Shown here one piece after another: positions 38,322 through 50,000 of a stretch of DNA of 64,000 bases. The notes beneath the pieces were generated by a model that saw only the letters and a list, made by a program, of their open reading frames with translations, was not told the DNA's origin and ran no database searches. Source of the DNA: Arabidopsis thaliana (Eukaryota; Streptophyta; Magnoliopsida; Brassicales; Brassicaceae); contig NC_003076.8 of NCBI RefSeq assembly GCF_000001735.4, positions 19,657,835-19,721,834 of the forward strand. Reading direction: 5' to 3'. Numbering within the stretch: position 1 is the stretch's first letter; each line of letters opens with the position of its first letter. The position numbers and the translations under genes were made by a program.

Positions 38322-39470
38322 TCATAGCTCGTCATTTCCATATCCCTCATCATCTTCATCCCCTCCGTATTCTTCACCACCAGCTGGTTTTTCATTTACC
38401 GCAATAAGCTCTGTGTCAAAGATCAGTGTTGCACCACCTGAAGTTTGCAAGGTTGTTTTTAGTTATAATGTCGAAATCCCGTATTTTTTTCACAAACATG
38501 AATACACATTTTAAAAGCTTATTGATGAAGCGTATTTATACCGGGGATAGTAGGTGGAGAGCCTTGTTCTCCATATCCAAGTTTAGCAGGTATCTTTAAC
38601 TTCCTCTTCTCACCTACACACGCTCCTAGCAAACCTTGATCCCAACCTGCAACAAAACCGAAAATTACCATTGAAGGAATTAAGAAAATGTTAAAAGAAA
38701 AGAGATACTCAAAAGCCAAAAGCAAGTCACTACCTTTGATAACCTGACCACTTCCTAATTTAAACTCAAACGGATCACCCCTTTCAAAACTCGAATCGAA
38801 TACAGTTCCATCAGTAAGTTTCCCCTGCCACATAACAACACTAAGTTACACAACAACAAAAACAACAATAAACATTTCTTCATGACAATAATGAATCCCA
38901 ATTTTGTTATAAGATCTAGCAAAAACTTACCCTATAGTGCACCTTGATCGTATCACCTTTGTGAGCCTGAACTTCACATGTTTTTGGCTTAAACTGCAAA
39001 AAAAAGAAACTCTTTATTATCTCTGAATCCAATCAAGAACCCTAAGTATCTTACAAATTTGTTGACAAGATCACACTTGTCAAATCCAAAAGACTCCAAC
39101 TAAACCAAATGGTCAAAAGACAAACCAAAACAGAACACAGCACAATCAAAACCAGATCCAAATTCACATTCCAGAAAACAACAATGAATAAACCAATATT
39201 ATAGCTAGAAACAGTATACGAGATCGTTCATTTCCTGATCGGAAAATATAAAAATTACCTTGACACCGATCTGCAATTCCGACACATCTCCGGTCTTCTT
39301 GGCAAAACCTATAAACAGATCCAATTACAAGGAATTAGATTGGAAACAAAGAGATCATGATTTTAGCACATTCAATAATGAGAAAGAAAGATGAATGGAG
39401 AACCTTGGAGTGAAATGAGAGAGAAGAAGATCAAAAAGAGAGAGTAACGGAGACTCATCTTGCTCGCCAT
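38322..39470 (-). CDS. FKBP15-2: FKBP15-2, ER-lumen peptidyl-prolyl cis-trans isomerase
   Basis: Six exons on the minus strand: 39470-39404, 39308-39259, 38993-38931, 38824-38734, 38646-38542, 38437-38322, giving 163 aa, the known length. A signal peptide occupies about residues 1-25 ([17 protein letters not shown]). The single FKBP domain (about 45-140) has [60 protein letters not shown] and FDTEL, keeping the aromatic ligand-pocket residues. It ends in an acidic tail and NDEL, an ER-retention signal. It catalyses Xaa-Pro isomerisation during folding of secretory proteins (family knowledge). The upstream region carries TGGGCC/T (site II-like) motifs near 39537 and 39577, typical of housekeeping genes. 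Confidence 0.96.
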
Positions 39471-40641
39471 AATCGCTTCTCAGTTCTCACTCTTCAGTTT
39501 TTTCCTTTTCTTCAGTGTATAGAGGTAATCTTATTGGGCCTAGGTAGGCCTGTGGGGTTCTGCATTTTTGTAAAAGCCCATCTTTTATCTCTACAAGCAA
39601 AGTTGAAAATTTCGGTTTAAGAGTTTTATCATTTCACTACGTTAGAGTCTTATATTTCTACTAGCAAAGTTGAAAATTTCGGTAAGAGTTTTCATTTCAT
39701 TTCATTTCTTTCTAAATCTACTCAAGAGTGTTCACTATGGTGGTTACACCGGTATGCAAAGAGTTATTTAACGAGCAAGAAGACAACTACATTATCTCTT
39801 AATTATATTAGAATGTTTCGCATGCATCTAATTGTAGTTTAAGTTGCTGTAATGTTTTACAAATAAAAGTTTTATTTTATAATTTCACGGTTTAATATCT
39901 TTGTTTAATATAGAAGAGGAAGCAAACAAAGATGAGAAGCTCACACAATCTCATTTGAAGATTTATGTCACTATTTAAAGTTATAGAAAAAAACAGTTAA
40001 TCTCTATTATTATTATCATATTCTATTCTAATTTTTTTTCTAGTATGTCACATATTATTTAAAAGATGAGATGAGTGTAATTTTTTTTTTTTTTTAATAA
40101 TAATATAGACTGCGGTACAAATATCTAGTAACAAAAATATTTATGGTTTTTTAACCATTGTGATTTTATTTAGAATATCTTATAATATTATGGGACAAAT
40201 GAAGAATCTTTTAATTTTTAACTAACTAAGCTAAAATTTTAATTTATATCTCAGAAAATGATTCTTCATATTTTTGAATTCGAAAATTCTAGCTTGATGA
40301 AAAACCAAAAGCCATTTCGACTAAATTCAAAGAAAATTACAACCAATAAGACTTTCATAGTTTAATGTTACAATTAATATCCAAAGAAATTTATTAAAAT
40401 GAAAAAGTTTTTAAGGTGATCCTTGAAGAGTTTTTATATTACCCAAATAAACGTCGCTTTACTTTACTAGTCAACTTACAAAATCAGCATTAACCACACA
40501 AAGCAATAAACAAAAAAGATTTTTTACCATTTGCTTACCTTATCCAAATCTGCTCCCACTGACTCTTCCTTCAATCTTCTCCTCTGTAATCTCTTCACAA
40601 TCCCAAAAAATCTCACAATCGTTTTTTGCTTATCTCTTTCA
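39471..40641. other. Divergent promoter region of FKBP15-2 and the DUF760 gene
   Basis: Intergenic sequence between divergently transcribed genes. It holds a 67-bp tandem duplication near the FKBP15-2 side, AT-rich sequence with T-runs, and the DUF760 gene leader from about 40550 ('ctgactcttccttcaatctt'). Confidence 0.6.
39591..39720. repeat. Tandem duplication, 67-bp period
   Basis: CTACAAGCAAAGTTGAAAAT at 39591 and CTACTAGCAAAGTTGAAAAT at 39658 each continue with TTCGGT, AAGAGTTTT and CATTTCA. It lies in the distal promoter of FKBP15-2. Confidence 0.8.
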
Positions 40642-41937
40642 ATGGACACCTCTCTCTCCCACCACGGATCTCTCCCGTTTCCCCCATCGCGCCGCAATTT
40701 CGTTAAACAAAACCGCGGCGGCGATTGCGTTTTTCTCCCCTCGCGTCGTAAGTTCCGATACGATTCGTTGGTGGTGGTTTCCGCTGCGTCTTCGGGACAG
40801 AGCATCGACGCGCCTCTAGTTCCACGGTCGCCTCAGGGAAGGTTTCTAAGTTCCGTCTTGGTGAAAAAACGGCAGCTCTTTCATTTCGCCGTCGCTGATT
40901 TGCTTAAACAGCTCGCTGATGATAAGGAAGCTTCCTTATCTCGTATGTTCCTTAGTTATGGTTCCGATGAAGCTTCCCTCCACAGGTTCCTTTTAACCTC
41001 CACTTTTCTTAATCACAATCGCAAGTGTTTGTTGTCACTGTAGAATCGCCGAGTTGTAGAAGAAAACAAAATCTGTAAAATTGCAGAATCCAGAAATGTT
41101 TGAATCTTTGGTTGAATCCAGAAATTATGCTAATCAATGGTTTATTAGTGTTGGTTATCACTATGGAATGGTTGTTTCTGTTTTATGTTCTATGATCTGG
41201 CTTTTATATGGAGACTGATTAACGTATTTGAATCGATGTTTTGCAGAAGGATAGCTCAACTTAAGGAGAGTGATTGCCAAATTGCAATTGAAGACATAAT
41301 GTACATGTTGATCTTGTACAAATTCTCAGAGATAAGAGTGCCTCTTGTTCCAAAGCTTCCCAGTTGCATTTACAACGGAAGACTCGAGATCTCGCCTTCG
41401 AAAGACTGGGAACTTGAGTCAATCCATAGCTTTGACGTTCTTGAACTCATCAAAGAACATAGTAACGCAGTCATCAGTTTAAGAGTGAATTCGAGTTTGA
41501 CTGACGATTGTGCGACAACGGAGATAGATAAGAATCGTCTCAGTAAAGTATACACAGCTTCGGTCTTATATGGATACTTTTTAAAATCTGCTTCTCTTAG
41601 ACACCAACTCGAATGCTCATTATCACAACACCATGGAAGTTTCACTAAGCAACTGAGGCATTACATTTCTGAGTTCGATCCCAAGATATTGCGGAGATGC
41701 GCAAAACCAAGGTCACATGAAGCAAAAAGCCTGATAGAAAAGCAGAGTTTAGCTCTTTTTGGTCCTGAGGAAAGCAGCAAAGAGAGCATTGTGACATCGT
41801 TTTCTAGCCTGAAGAGGTTGCTTCTTGAGGCTGTGGCGTTTGGTACGTTTCTATGGGACACAGAGGAGTATGTAGATGGCGCGTTTAAGCTCAAGGAGAA
41901 TGAGAATGCAGAGGAAGAAACAAATAGCAGTGTTTGA
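40642..41937 (+). CDS. DUF760 family protein, predicted plastid
   Basis: Two exons, 40642-40985 and 41247-41937, give 344 aa. The frame is open further upstream, but the first ATG is at 40642. Residues 1-65 are rich in Ser, Arg and Pro with few acids (SHHGSLPFPPSRRNFVKQNR), as in chloroplast transit peptides. The mature part contains LKQLADDKEASLSRMFLSYG and, after the intron, RRIAQLKESDCQIAIEDIMY and MLILYKFSEIRVPLVPKL, the conserved DUF760 core; a second DUF760-like stretch with the SVLYGYFLKSASLRHQLE type motif follows. The family has no established biochemical activity known to me. Recalled locus AT5G48590. Confidence 0.88.
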
Positions 41938-42330
41938 AGTATGTATGAACCAGTTTGCTAGAAGAAAACTTGAATATCTTTTTTGGTGGACATTGCATAT
42001 AATATATAGATTAAATCAGGGTCAATGGCTATATGAAATTATTTTTGTCTATAGTTTGAGTAATCATATGTATAGTGTATAATGGATGATTTAATAGAGA
42101 GATTGGTTTTGTCATTTTATATATCCATCAATATATTGCAACTTCAGAGGAAAAGAAAATAGTTAAAAACCACATTTATTCTAGGTGTCTCTCATATTTG
42201 ACCAGTTTCTCATCTCTCATCAATTTTCACTTGTGGACGCATGTTAGTTAATTGAAAATAAAAAGACAAAATTTATATGTAAATGCAGTATACTGTATAC
42301 TGAATATAGTAATTATGTTTTTAGTTACTA
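41938..42330. other. Spacer between the DUF760 gene and a MITE
   Basis: 3' UTR-like sequence, then AT-rich sequence. From about 42300 it matches the sequence near 52150 upstream of DEFL copy 3 ('gaatatagtaattatgttt'). Confidence 0.55.
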
Positions 42331-42563
42331 CTCCTTATGTTTCACAAAAAGTATCATTTTACAATTTTTAACACAAATTAAAAAAACATCTAAAAATTTC
42401 TTTTACCTATTGTAATACACTTTTTATTTTTAATTAATAATTGAAAAAACAGAAATAAAACAGATATTTGATTTTAAAAACGGCATCGAAAACACAAAAC
42501 AACAATCTTTGTTAAACAAAACAAAAAAATCTTAAAACGATATTTTTTGTGAAACAGATGAAG
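42331..42563. mobile_element. Stowaway-type (Tc1/mariner) MITE, complete
   Basis: A 233-bp element starting CTCCTTATGTTTCACAAAAA and ending with the reverse complement of CTTCATCTGTTTCACAAAAA, flanked by TA on both sides (42329-42330, 42564-42565). The inverted repeats extend about 30 bp. The homologous site upstream of DEFL copy 3 (52176-52177) has a single TA and no element, confirming the ends and the TA duplication. A related truncated copy lies at 2588. Confidence 0.9.
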
Positions 42564-42805
42564 TATTTTAAATTAAAAATTGTAAATTAAAGTTTATAGT
42601 TTTTTTTACTATCATTTATAAGAAAATATGTTTGATAAAACATTAACTACTATGTAACATAAGTAAAACCGTACCCTACAAAAAAAAAACATAAGTAAAA
42701 GCGCATATAAAGATGCTACTATCTTAACTTTAAAACATCACAACCAAAACGATCAGCAAATACGTTCCATATTTTTTTGTTAAAATATTAAAATTTTTAA
42801 AGAAA

Positions 42806-42879
42806 ATGAAGACAATTTTTGTCTTTTTAACTCTTGCAGTTTTGGTTTCATCATGTAAGTTCTCATTCTTGTTCAATTA

Positions 42880-42920
<41 letters not shown>

Positions 42921-43188
42921 TTAAATTTTAATTTAATAAGTTTTCAAAAAACTATTTTTACGTGCATCAAATATTATGATAAAATCTATTTCAGAAGGAA
43001 AATCTCAGTTTTCCGGCCCTGCATTAAGCCCTAATATTGATCCAGCAGACGAACATATTGGACACTCTCCCGAAGACATGAAAATTATTTTTTGCCAACA
43101 ATGTGCATTTCATTGTATTGAGAAAAAGAAGAATATAGCTCATTGTGAAAATTCTATTTGTCGTTGTACATTGGAAGACATTTTGTAA
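42806..43188 (+). CDS. Defensin-like peptide, copy 2, with a lost ancestral splice acceptor
   Basis: Exon 1 is 42806-42854 (signal peptide MKTIFVFLTLAVLVSS). In copies 1 and 3 exon 2 begins right after an AG before GTACATC; here that AG is AC (42960-42961), so the acceptor is gone. The nearest upstream AG (42939-42940, AATAAG) splices in frame without stops and gives a 98-aa protein with about 12 replacement residues in place of the Cys-Thr start. I use exon 2 = 42941-43188. The six-Cys core is intact and nearly identical to the other copies. The intron contains an (AT)n run. A TATAAA box lies at 42706-42711. Whether this acceptor is used needs transcript evidence. Recalled as AT5G48595. Confidence 0.7.
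42883..42914. repeat. (AT)n microsatellite in DEFL copy 2 intron
   Basis: A 32-bp AT dinucleotide tract inside an intron of about 86 bp; absent from the introns of the other two copies. Confidence 0.9.
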
Positions 43189-44073
43189 GACATTATATTT
43201 TTAGAATAATATAAGAAATAATCATTGTGACTGATTTTCTACCTTTACAGCCTCCTTTCAATTTTTAATAAAAATTAATAATATAGAATTGAAAATACAT
43301 TGAGTTATACATTTTTACATATATTTAAACGACTATATACACTGAATCTTTATAACAAAGAAAAAAAAATCAAAATTGTAATTTTTGTTTGTATCTTCTA
43401 TATGTATTAAGTGTTACATGTGTTATTTATAAAATGTTTGTGAAGGTTATCACATAAAATTTACTCATCATCTCATGGTTTGCTTTTTTAGAAGAGAATT
43501 TAATTTTAGAAATAGAATATAAAATCATAAGTCATATATTTCTTTTTTTGAATATAAACAATCCGAAAAAATACCTAGAAACTATCTTGTTTGTTTTGAT
43601 TATAAACAATTATATATATATATATATATATATTTATTTAGTCTAAATTTTACGATGTTTACTAATTGCATAACAACCGTTAAATTAGAGGATTGAATCT
43701 ATCAAAAATTTAAAGACAAAATATTATAATAAAAAGTTTAATTAAATGAGGTATTTTTTATCAATAAAAAACAAAGTAACAATTAAACGTCCAATTAAAA
43801 ATGAAATATTTTTTTGGTTTTTTCCTACGTCGGTAACTAATAACGTCACAAAGTTGATGGTATTTGAAAGAATTAGCGGCAATTTATTCCCCCCATAAAT
43901 TTTCATTTGTGACCTAAAATTAACTTTCCCTTTCTCTCTCCGTGCCTCTTCCCATTCTCTTTCAATCTTGTTTGAATCTCCCTCGATTTTCATTTCTCTT
44001 TCAATTTCAAAATTCGCACCTCCTCCTCCAAAGTTGTTGAAATCAGATTTTGTTGACCGGAGAGTAGTTATTT
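43189..44073. other. Spacer and SMC4 leader
   Basis: AT-rich with an (AT)n run at 43611-43632. From about 43920 it becomes CT-rich ('ctttccctttctctctccgt'), the probable SMC4 leader. No gene seen. Confidence 0.6.
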
Positions 44074-47000
44074 ATGGAGGAAGATGAGCCAATGGGCGGC
44101 GGCGAGTCTGAGCCTGAGCAGAGGAAATCTGGAACTCCGAGACTTTACATAAAAGAGCTTGTCATGAGAAACTTCAAATCATATGCTGGTGAACAACGCG
44201 TCGGTCCTTTCCACAAGGTTAGGATTTTACGCTGATTAGATTTGGGTTTTCTCGAATTTGAGCTTCTATGTCAATTACAGTATAGTTTTCGAATTTCTCG
44301 CTTTTGAATTGCCCTTGCGAATTTCAGTTTTTTTTTCAATTTGAAGATGAATTTGAGCATATTTTTCGGATTTCTGTTTTTGGCTAGTTTGAATTGCTCT
44401 TGCGAATTACAAGATTTTCATTTGAATCTATTGATTCGGAAAATTAGATTTACTGAATTGTTGAAAATTCAGAGTTTTTCTGCGGTGGTTGGACCTAATG
44501 GGAGTGGAAAGAGCAATGTGATAGATGCAATGCTCTTTGTATTTGGGAAACGAGCCAAGCAGGTACTTGATTTACTCTTGTGTTTTCTTTTAGTCACTGA
44601 ACTTTGTTTGAGTAACTCTTATGTTTATTTGGTGTTAGATGCGGCTGAACAAAGTTTCAGAGCTAATTCACAACTCAACTAATCACCAGAACTTGGATAG
44701 TGCTGGAGTTTCTGTACAGTTTGAAGAGATTATCGATTTGGTAAAACTTGTTGTCTGCTTACCTATTATTAGACTTTGGTTAAGCTTTCTAGTAATGTGA
44801 ATTGTTTATTTTTAACTAACTCAGGAAAATGGATTGTACGAAACTGTTCCTGGAAGCGATTTCATGATTACTCGGGTTGCATTCCGAGATAATTCTTCCA
44901 AGTATTATATCAATGAGAGGTCGAGCAATTTCACTGAAGTTACCAAAAAACTCAAGGGGAAAGGAGTAGATCTTGACAACAACCGTTTCTTGATTCTTCA
45001 GGTTCTCACTTTACAGAAACAGCTTGTTGAATTAACTTGTTTCCCCCTCTAATATTGTTTCTTGAACGTTGACAGGGGGAGGTAGAACAAATATCACTCA
45101 TGAAGCCGAAAGCACAAGGTCCCCATGATGAAGGTTTTCTTGAATACCTCGAGGATATAATTGGAACGAATAAATATGTGGAGAAGATAGATGAATTAAA
45201 TAAGCAGTGAGTAATCTATGCATTTGTACTGTTTCTTTTAGACGTAAGTGGTTCCTGATTTGTTGGATGCTATTAATATAACTGCAACTGCCTCTGAAAT
45301 TTAAGGCTTGAAACCCTCAATGAAAGCCGGTCTGGAGTTGTGCAAATGGTGAAATTAGCGGAGAAAGAAAGAGACAACTTAGAGGTTTGTTGACGTTTTT
45401 CCTTCTTGTATGTGACCCGGTTTTGTTGTATATGTTGCTGATGTGCTTTTGGAACAGGGTTTGAAGGATGAGGCAGAGACTTACATGCTGAAAGAGTTAT
45501 CACATCTTAAATGGCAAGAAAAGGCTACAAAAATGGCATATGAAGATACTGTAGCGAAAATTACTGAACAGAGAGACAGCTTGCAGAATTTGGAAAATAG
45601 TCTAAAAGATGAGCGGTAAGCACTACTAATTTTTCTTTAAAATATCAAAGAAATTATATAAACTCATTTGTAACAAATATCGTAACATTTCTGTTACAGA
45701 GTGAAAATGGATGAGAGTAATGAAGAGTTAAAAAAATTTGAGTCTGTGCATGAAAAACATAAGAAGAGACAAGAGGTATGTCTGAAATCAATAAGATGTG
45801 TCTGCTCTCATGCTTATTGCCGACGAGGCTAAATTCATTTTTCTCTCTCCTAACTTTCAACAAATGGTGAATCACCTTATCTTCCTTTGCAATGATTAGG
45901 TTCTTGATAATGAACTTAGAGCCTGTAAGGAGAAATTCAAAGAGTTTGAAAGGCAGGACGTAAAGCATAGGGAGGACTTGAAGCATGTGAAGCAAAAAAT
46001 CAAGAAACTCGAGGATAAACTTGAGAAGGTTAATAGTTTTGGAAGGATGGTTGACTTTTTTATGGCGTGCATATACCTTACCTGTGTTCTTATGCAGGAT
46101 TCATCCAAAATCGGTGATATGACAAAGGAGTCTGAGGACTCAAGCAATCTAATACCGAAACTTCAGGAAAACATACCAAAGCTTCAGAAGGTCTTGCTAG
46201 ATGAGGAGAAGAAATTGGAGGAAATCAAAGCGATAGCTAAAGGTGTGTTATGCTTTAGGATATTAGTCCCCAAATAATGATGTCCTTGTTACCCTGGCAG
46301 CTTCTTTAACAACATCACAGTGAAAAGTACTTGGAATTGGCAACTTCTTAAACATGCTAGTACCCATCTATAACGATTAGCTTCTTGCTCAAGAGTAAGC
46401 TTGTTCAGTTAATAATTTCTGTCAATTTTGTTACAGTTGAAACTGAAGGTTACCGGTCTGAGCTTACAAAAATTCGTGCTGAATTAGAACCTTGGGAAAA
46501 AGATCTAATTGTGCACAGGGGAAAGCTTGATGTTGCATCATCCGAAAGTGAACTCTTGAGCAAGAAGGTACATCTCATATAGTTATAACGATTTGCTTGG
46601 AGTCAAGAACTTTTGCTTGTCAAAATAACTTGGCTCGTCTTCAAAAGAATTTCTAGAGAGGTTTTTAATTAGCTTATCCCACTGCTTCTTTAAAGAATTC
46701 GTTTGCCATAGTCAAATCTTTATATGCTTCCTGGAGCTGCTTTCGCGCTGAATAATCCAAAATACTGTTGGACGACTAATTTTTTTGTTTCTGTTTGAAC
46801 ATTACCTCTTTGTTATTCTAGCATGAAGCTGCTCTGAAAGCCTTCACAGATGCTCAGAAACAGCTCTCTGATATATCAACGAGAAAAAAAGAAAAAGCTG
46901 CAGCAACTACCTCTTGGAAAGCTGATATAAAGAAGAAGAAACAGGAAGCAATCGAAGCTCGGAAAGTGGAAGAGGTACTTTTATTAAGATATGACTGTAA

Positions 47001-50000
47001 TCTGTGCAGCTTAGATGGTGAAACTGAGAGTATGCATCTTAACTTCTGCAGGAATCACTTAAAGAACAAGAAACACTCGTTCCACAAGAACAGGCAGCCA
47101 GAGAAAAAGTTGCTGAGCTCAAATCAGCAATGAATTCTGAGAAGAGTCAGAATGAGGTTTTGAAGGCAGTTTTAAGAGCGAAGGAGAACAATCAAATTGA
47201 AGGAATATATGGAAGGATGGGGGACTTAGGTGCCATTGATGGTGAGTATATTGGTCTATTGTCTACTATAACATTGCTCTGACCTTGAATATTGCAGACT
47301 GTTATTTTCTCCTTGTAGTATGAGGTGTGAAATTTTGATTGACAATATTTTCAATGATAAATGAATTTTAGAAGTAAATCCCCAGTTGCTTGTCTAAATG
47401 ATTTTAAAAGAAATACAGCGAAACTAACAATCACTGACATGGCTGTCCTATGCAGCAAAATACGATGTCGCCATATCAACTGCGTGCGCCGGCCTTGATT
47501 ACATTGTTGTTGAAACAACTTCTTCAGCACAAGCATGTGTTGAGCTGCTGCGGAAGGGAAATCTTGGCTTTGCAACATTTATGATATTGGTATTGCATAC
47601 CACTTTCTGTTTATATGCTTTGAATTACCTGCCTGGCCATTTTATTAAAAATGCCAACTTAAACAGAAGAATCGTTATACAGGGATCCTCAAAATTGTGA
47701 TTCCTGAGTTGGTCTTAGTAAACTATTATATCTAATTAGGAAGTTAGGAGCGTGTTATGGTGGATTTTGATTCAGCAAATGAAATGCAATAGGCAGCGGT
47801 CTTAGTAAATCTTCAAGGGGACTGAATCTGAAGCTTCACATTCATTCGCCAAGTAGGTTCTAGTAATTGCTCGTGCAAATAAAGAGTGAATAACCCTTCA
47901 ACAATATTCTTTTTTGCAGGAAAAACAAACAGATCATATACATAAACTGAAGGAGAAAGTGAAAACACCAGAGGATGTACCACGCCTCTTTGATCTTGTC
48001 AGAGTTAAGGATGAAAGGATGAAACTTGCATTCTATGCAGCCTTGGGAAACACTGTTGTGGCAAAGGATCTTGATCAGGTATATTATGTTTGCTCATCAA
48101 GACTGACTCGGCTACATAATTTATTTACTGCCATTAGTAAATTATGAATTGAGCTAAGCTCGGCTAATCTAGTGAAACCCAAGTGGGTAATACCTCCTAA
48201 AATACAAAGTTTCTTTGGACTCAGTGCTGAGCCTAATAGATACAATTTTCTTGCTTATTAGGCAACACGTATTGCATATGGTGGGAACAGAGAATTTCGA
48301 AGAGTCGTGGCTCTTGATGGCGCTCTCTTTGAAAAATCTGGTACCATGAGTGGAGGGGGAGGCAAGGCACGTGGTGGAAGAATGGGAACCTCTATTCGAG
48401 CCACTGGTGTGTCTGGTGAAGCTGTTGCTAATGCAGAAAATGAGCTCTCCAAAATTGTTGACATGTTAAACAACATCCGTGAAAAGGTTGGAAATGCTGT
48501 GAGACAGTATCGAGCTGCAGAAAACGAAGTCTCTGGCCTAGAGATGGAACTGGCGAAAAGCCAAAGAGAGGTACTGTCTTCCGTGAATTTATGAGTATAA
48601 CCCTCCCGTTTGAGATATGTAATCAAGTTGCCCTAAATGTAATCAATTGTTTCTTTCTTTCATATTTAGATTGAAAGTCTCAATTCAGAGCATAATTATC
48701 TGGAAAAACAACTAGCTTCCCTGGAAGCCGCATCTCAACCAAAGACAGATGAGATTGACAGGCTTAAAGAGCTCAAGAAAATAATCTCTAAAGAAGAAAA
48801 AGAGATTGAAAACCTTGAGAAGGGTTCTAAACAGCTGAAGGATAAAGTGCGTAACATCAGTAATTCTTTTTTTTTTTTAATGTGGCACATCCCTTTTCTT
48901 CCAATATGTTTTTGGTCTAACCAGCCATGCTTATGAAATTTTTGACTTATCTTTCCCTGGGAGCTTAGATCAGTAAACGCAAAATCTATGGAGTTGTTCC
49001 TTGTTTAATACCCTGTAATATAGAACTTGTGCATTTTAAACTGACGAGGTTTTTTGTTATAGGCTTTGGAGCTGCAAACCAACATAGAGAACGCTGGTGG
49101 TGAAAAATTAAAAGGACAAAAGGCAAAGGTTGAGAAGATTCAGACTGTAAGTTTGCTTTTGTTCTTAGCATGCTGTTAGTGAACTCACAGTTAAGTGTGT
49201 CCTAATTTATGTTGCACATGTTTAGGATATCGACAAAAACAATACAGAGATCAATCGGTGTAATGTTCAAATAGAAACAAACCAGAAACTGATAAAGAAG
49301 TTGACAAAGGGGATTGAAGAGGCTACTCGAGAAAAAGAGAGGCTAGAGGGTGAGAAGGAAAATTTGCATGTGACTTTCAAAGATATAACGCAGAAAGCAT
49401 TCGAGATCCAAGAGACGTATAAGAAAACACAGCAGGTTTTGACAGTTCTTATACCTGTTATCTATATACTATCTGGATAGCAGTCACAGATCAGTCCTTT
49501 CTTTTTGTTTAGTTGATTGATGAGCACAAAGACGTGTTGACTGGAGCAAAGTCCGATTATGAGAACCTGAAAAAGTCTGTGGATGAGTTGAAGGCATCTA
49601 GGGTAACAAACAACTAAATCTTTTTCTTTCGGTCTATATTTCATTGCGTTGTTTTCATCATCTAAACTTTAGTCGAATACAGGTAGATGCAGAATTCAAA
49701 GTCCAAGATATGAAAAAGAAATACAATGAATTAGAAATGAGAGAGAAGGGTTACAAGAAGAAACTCAATGACTTGCAGATTGCATTCACAAAGCATATGG
49801 AACAGTAAGTGCGGTAAACCCTTCATTATATGATTACCTCGTTTACATCTAAAATTCGTCATTCTCCATTGCAGAATTCAGAAAGATCTTGTTGATCCGG
49901 ATAAGCTTCAAGCAACATTGATGGATAATAATTTGAATGAAGCTTGTGATCTGAAAAGGGCTCTTGAAATGGTTGCCTTACTGGAGGCTCAGCTGAAAGA

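Noticed and set aside
40531-40641. Upstream extension of the DUF760 gene
   Set aside because: Open frame but starts at TTG; the first ATG is 40642.
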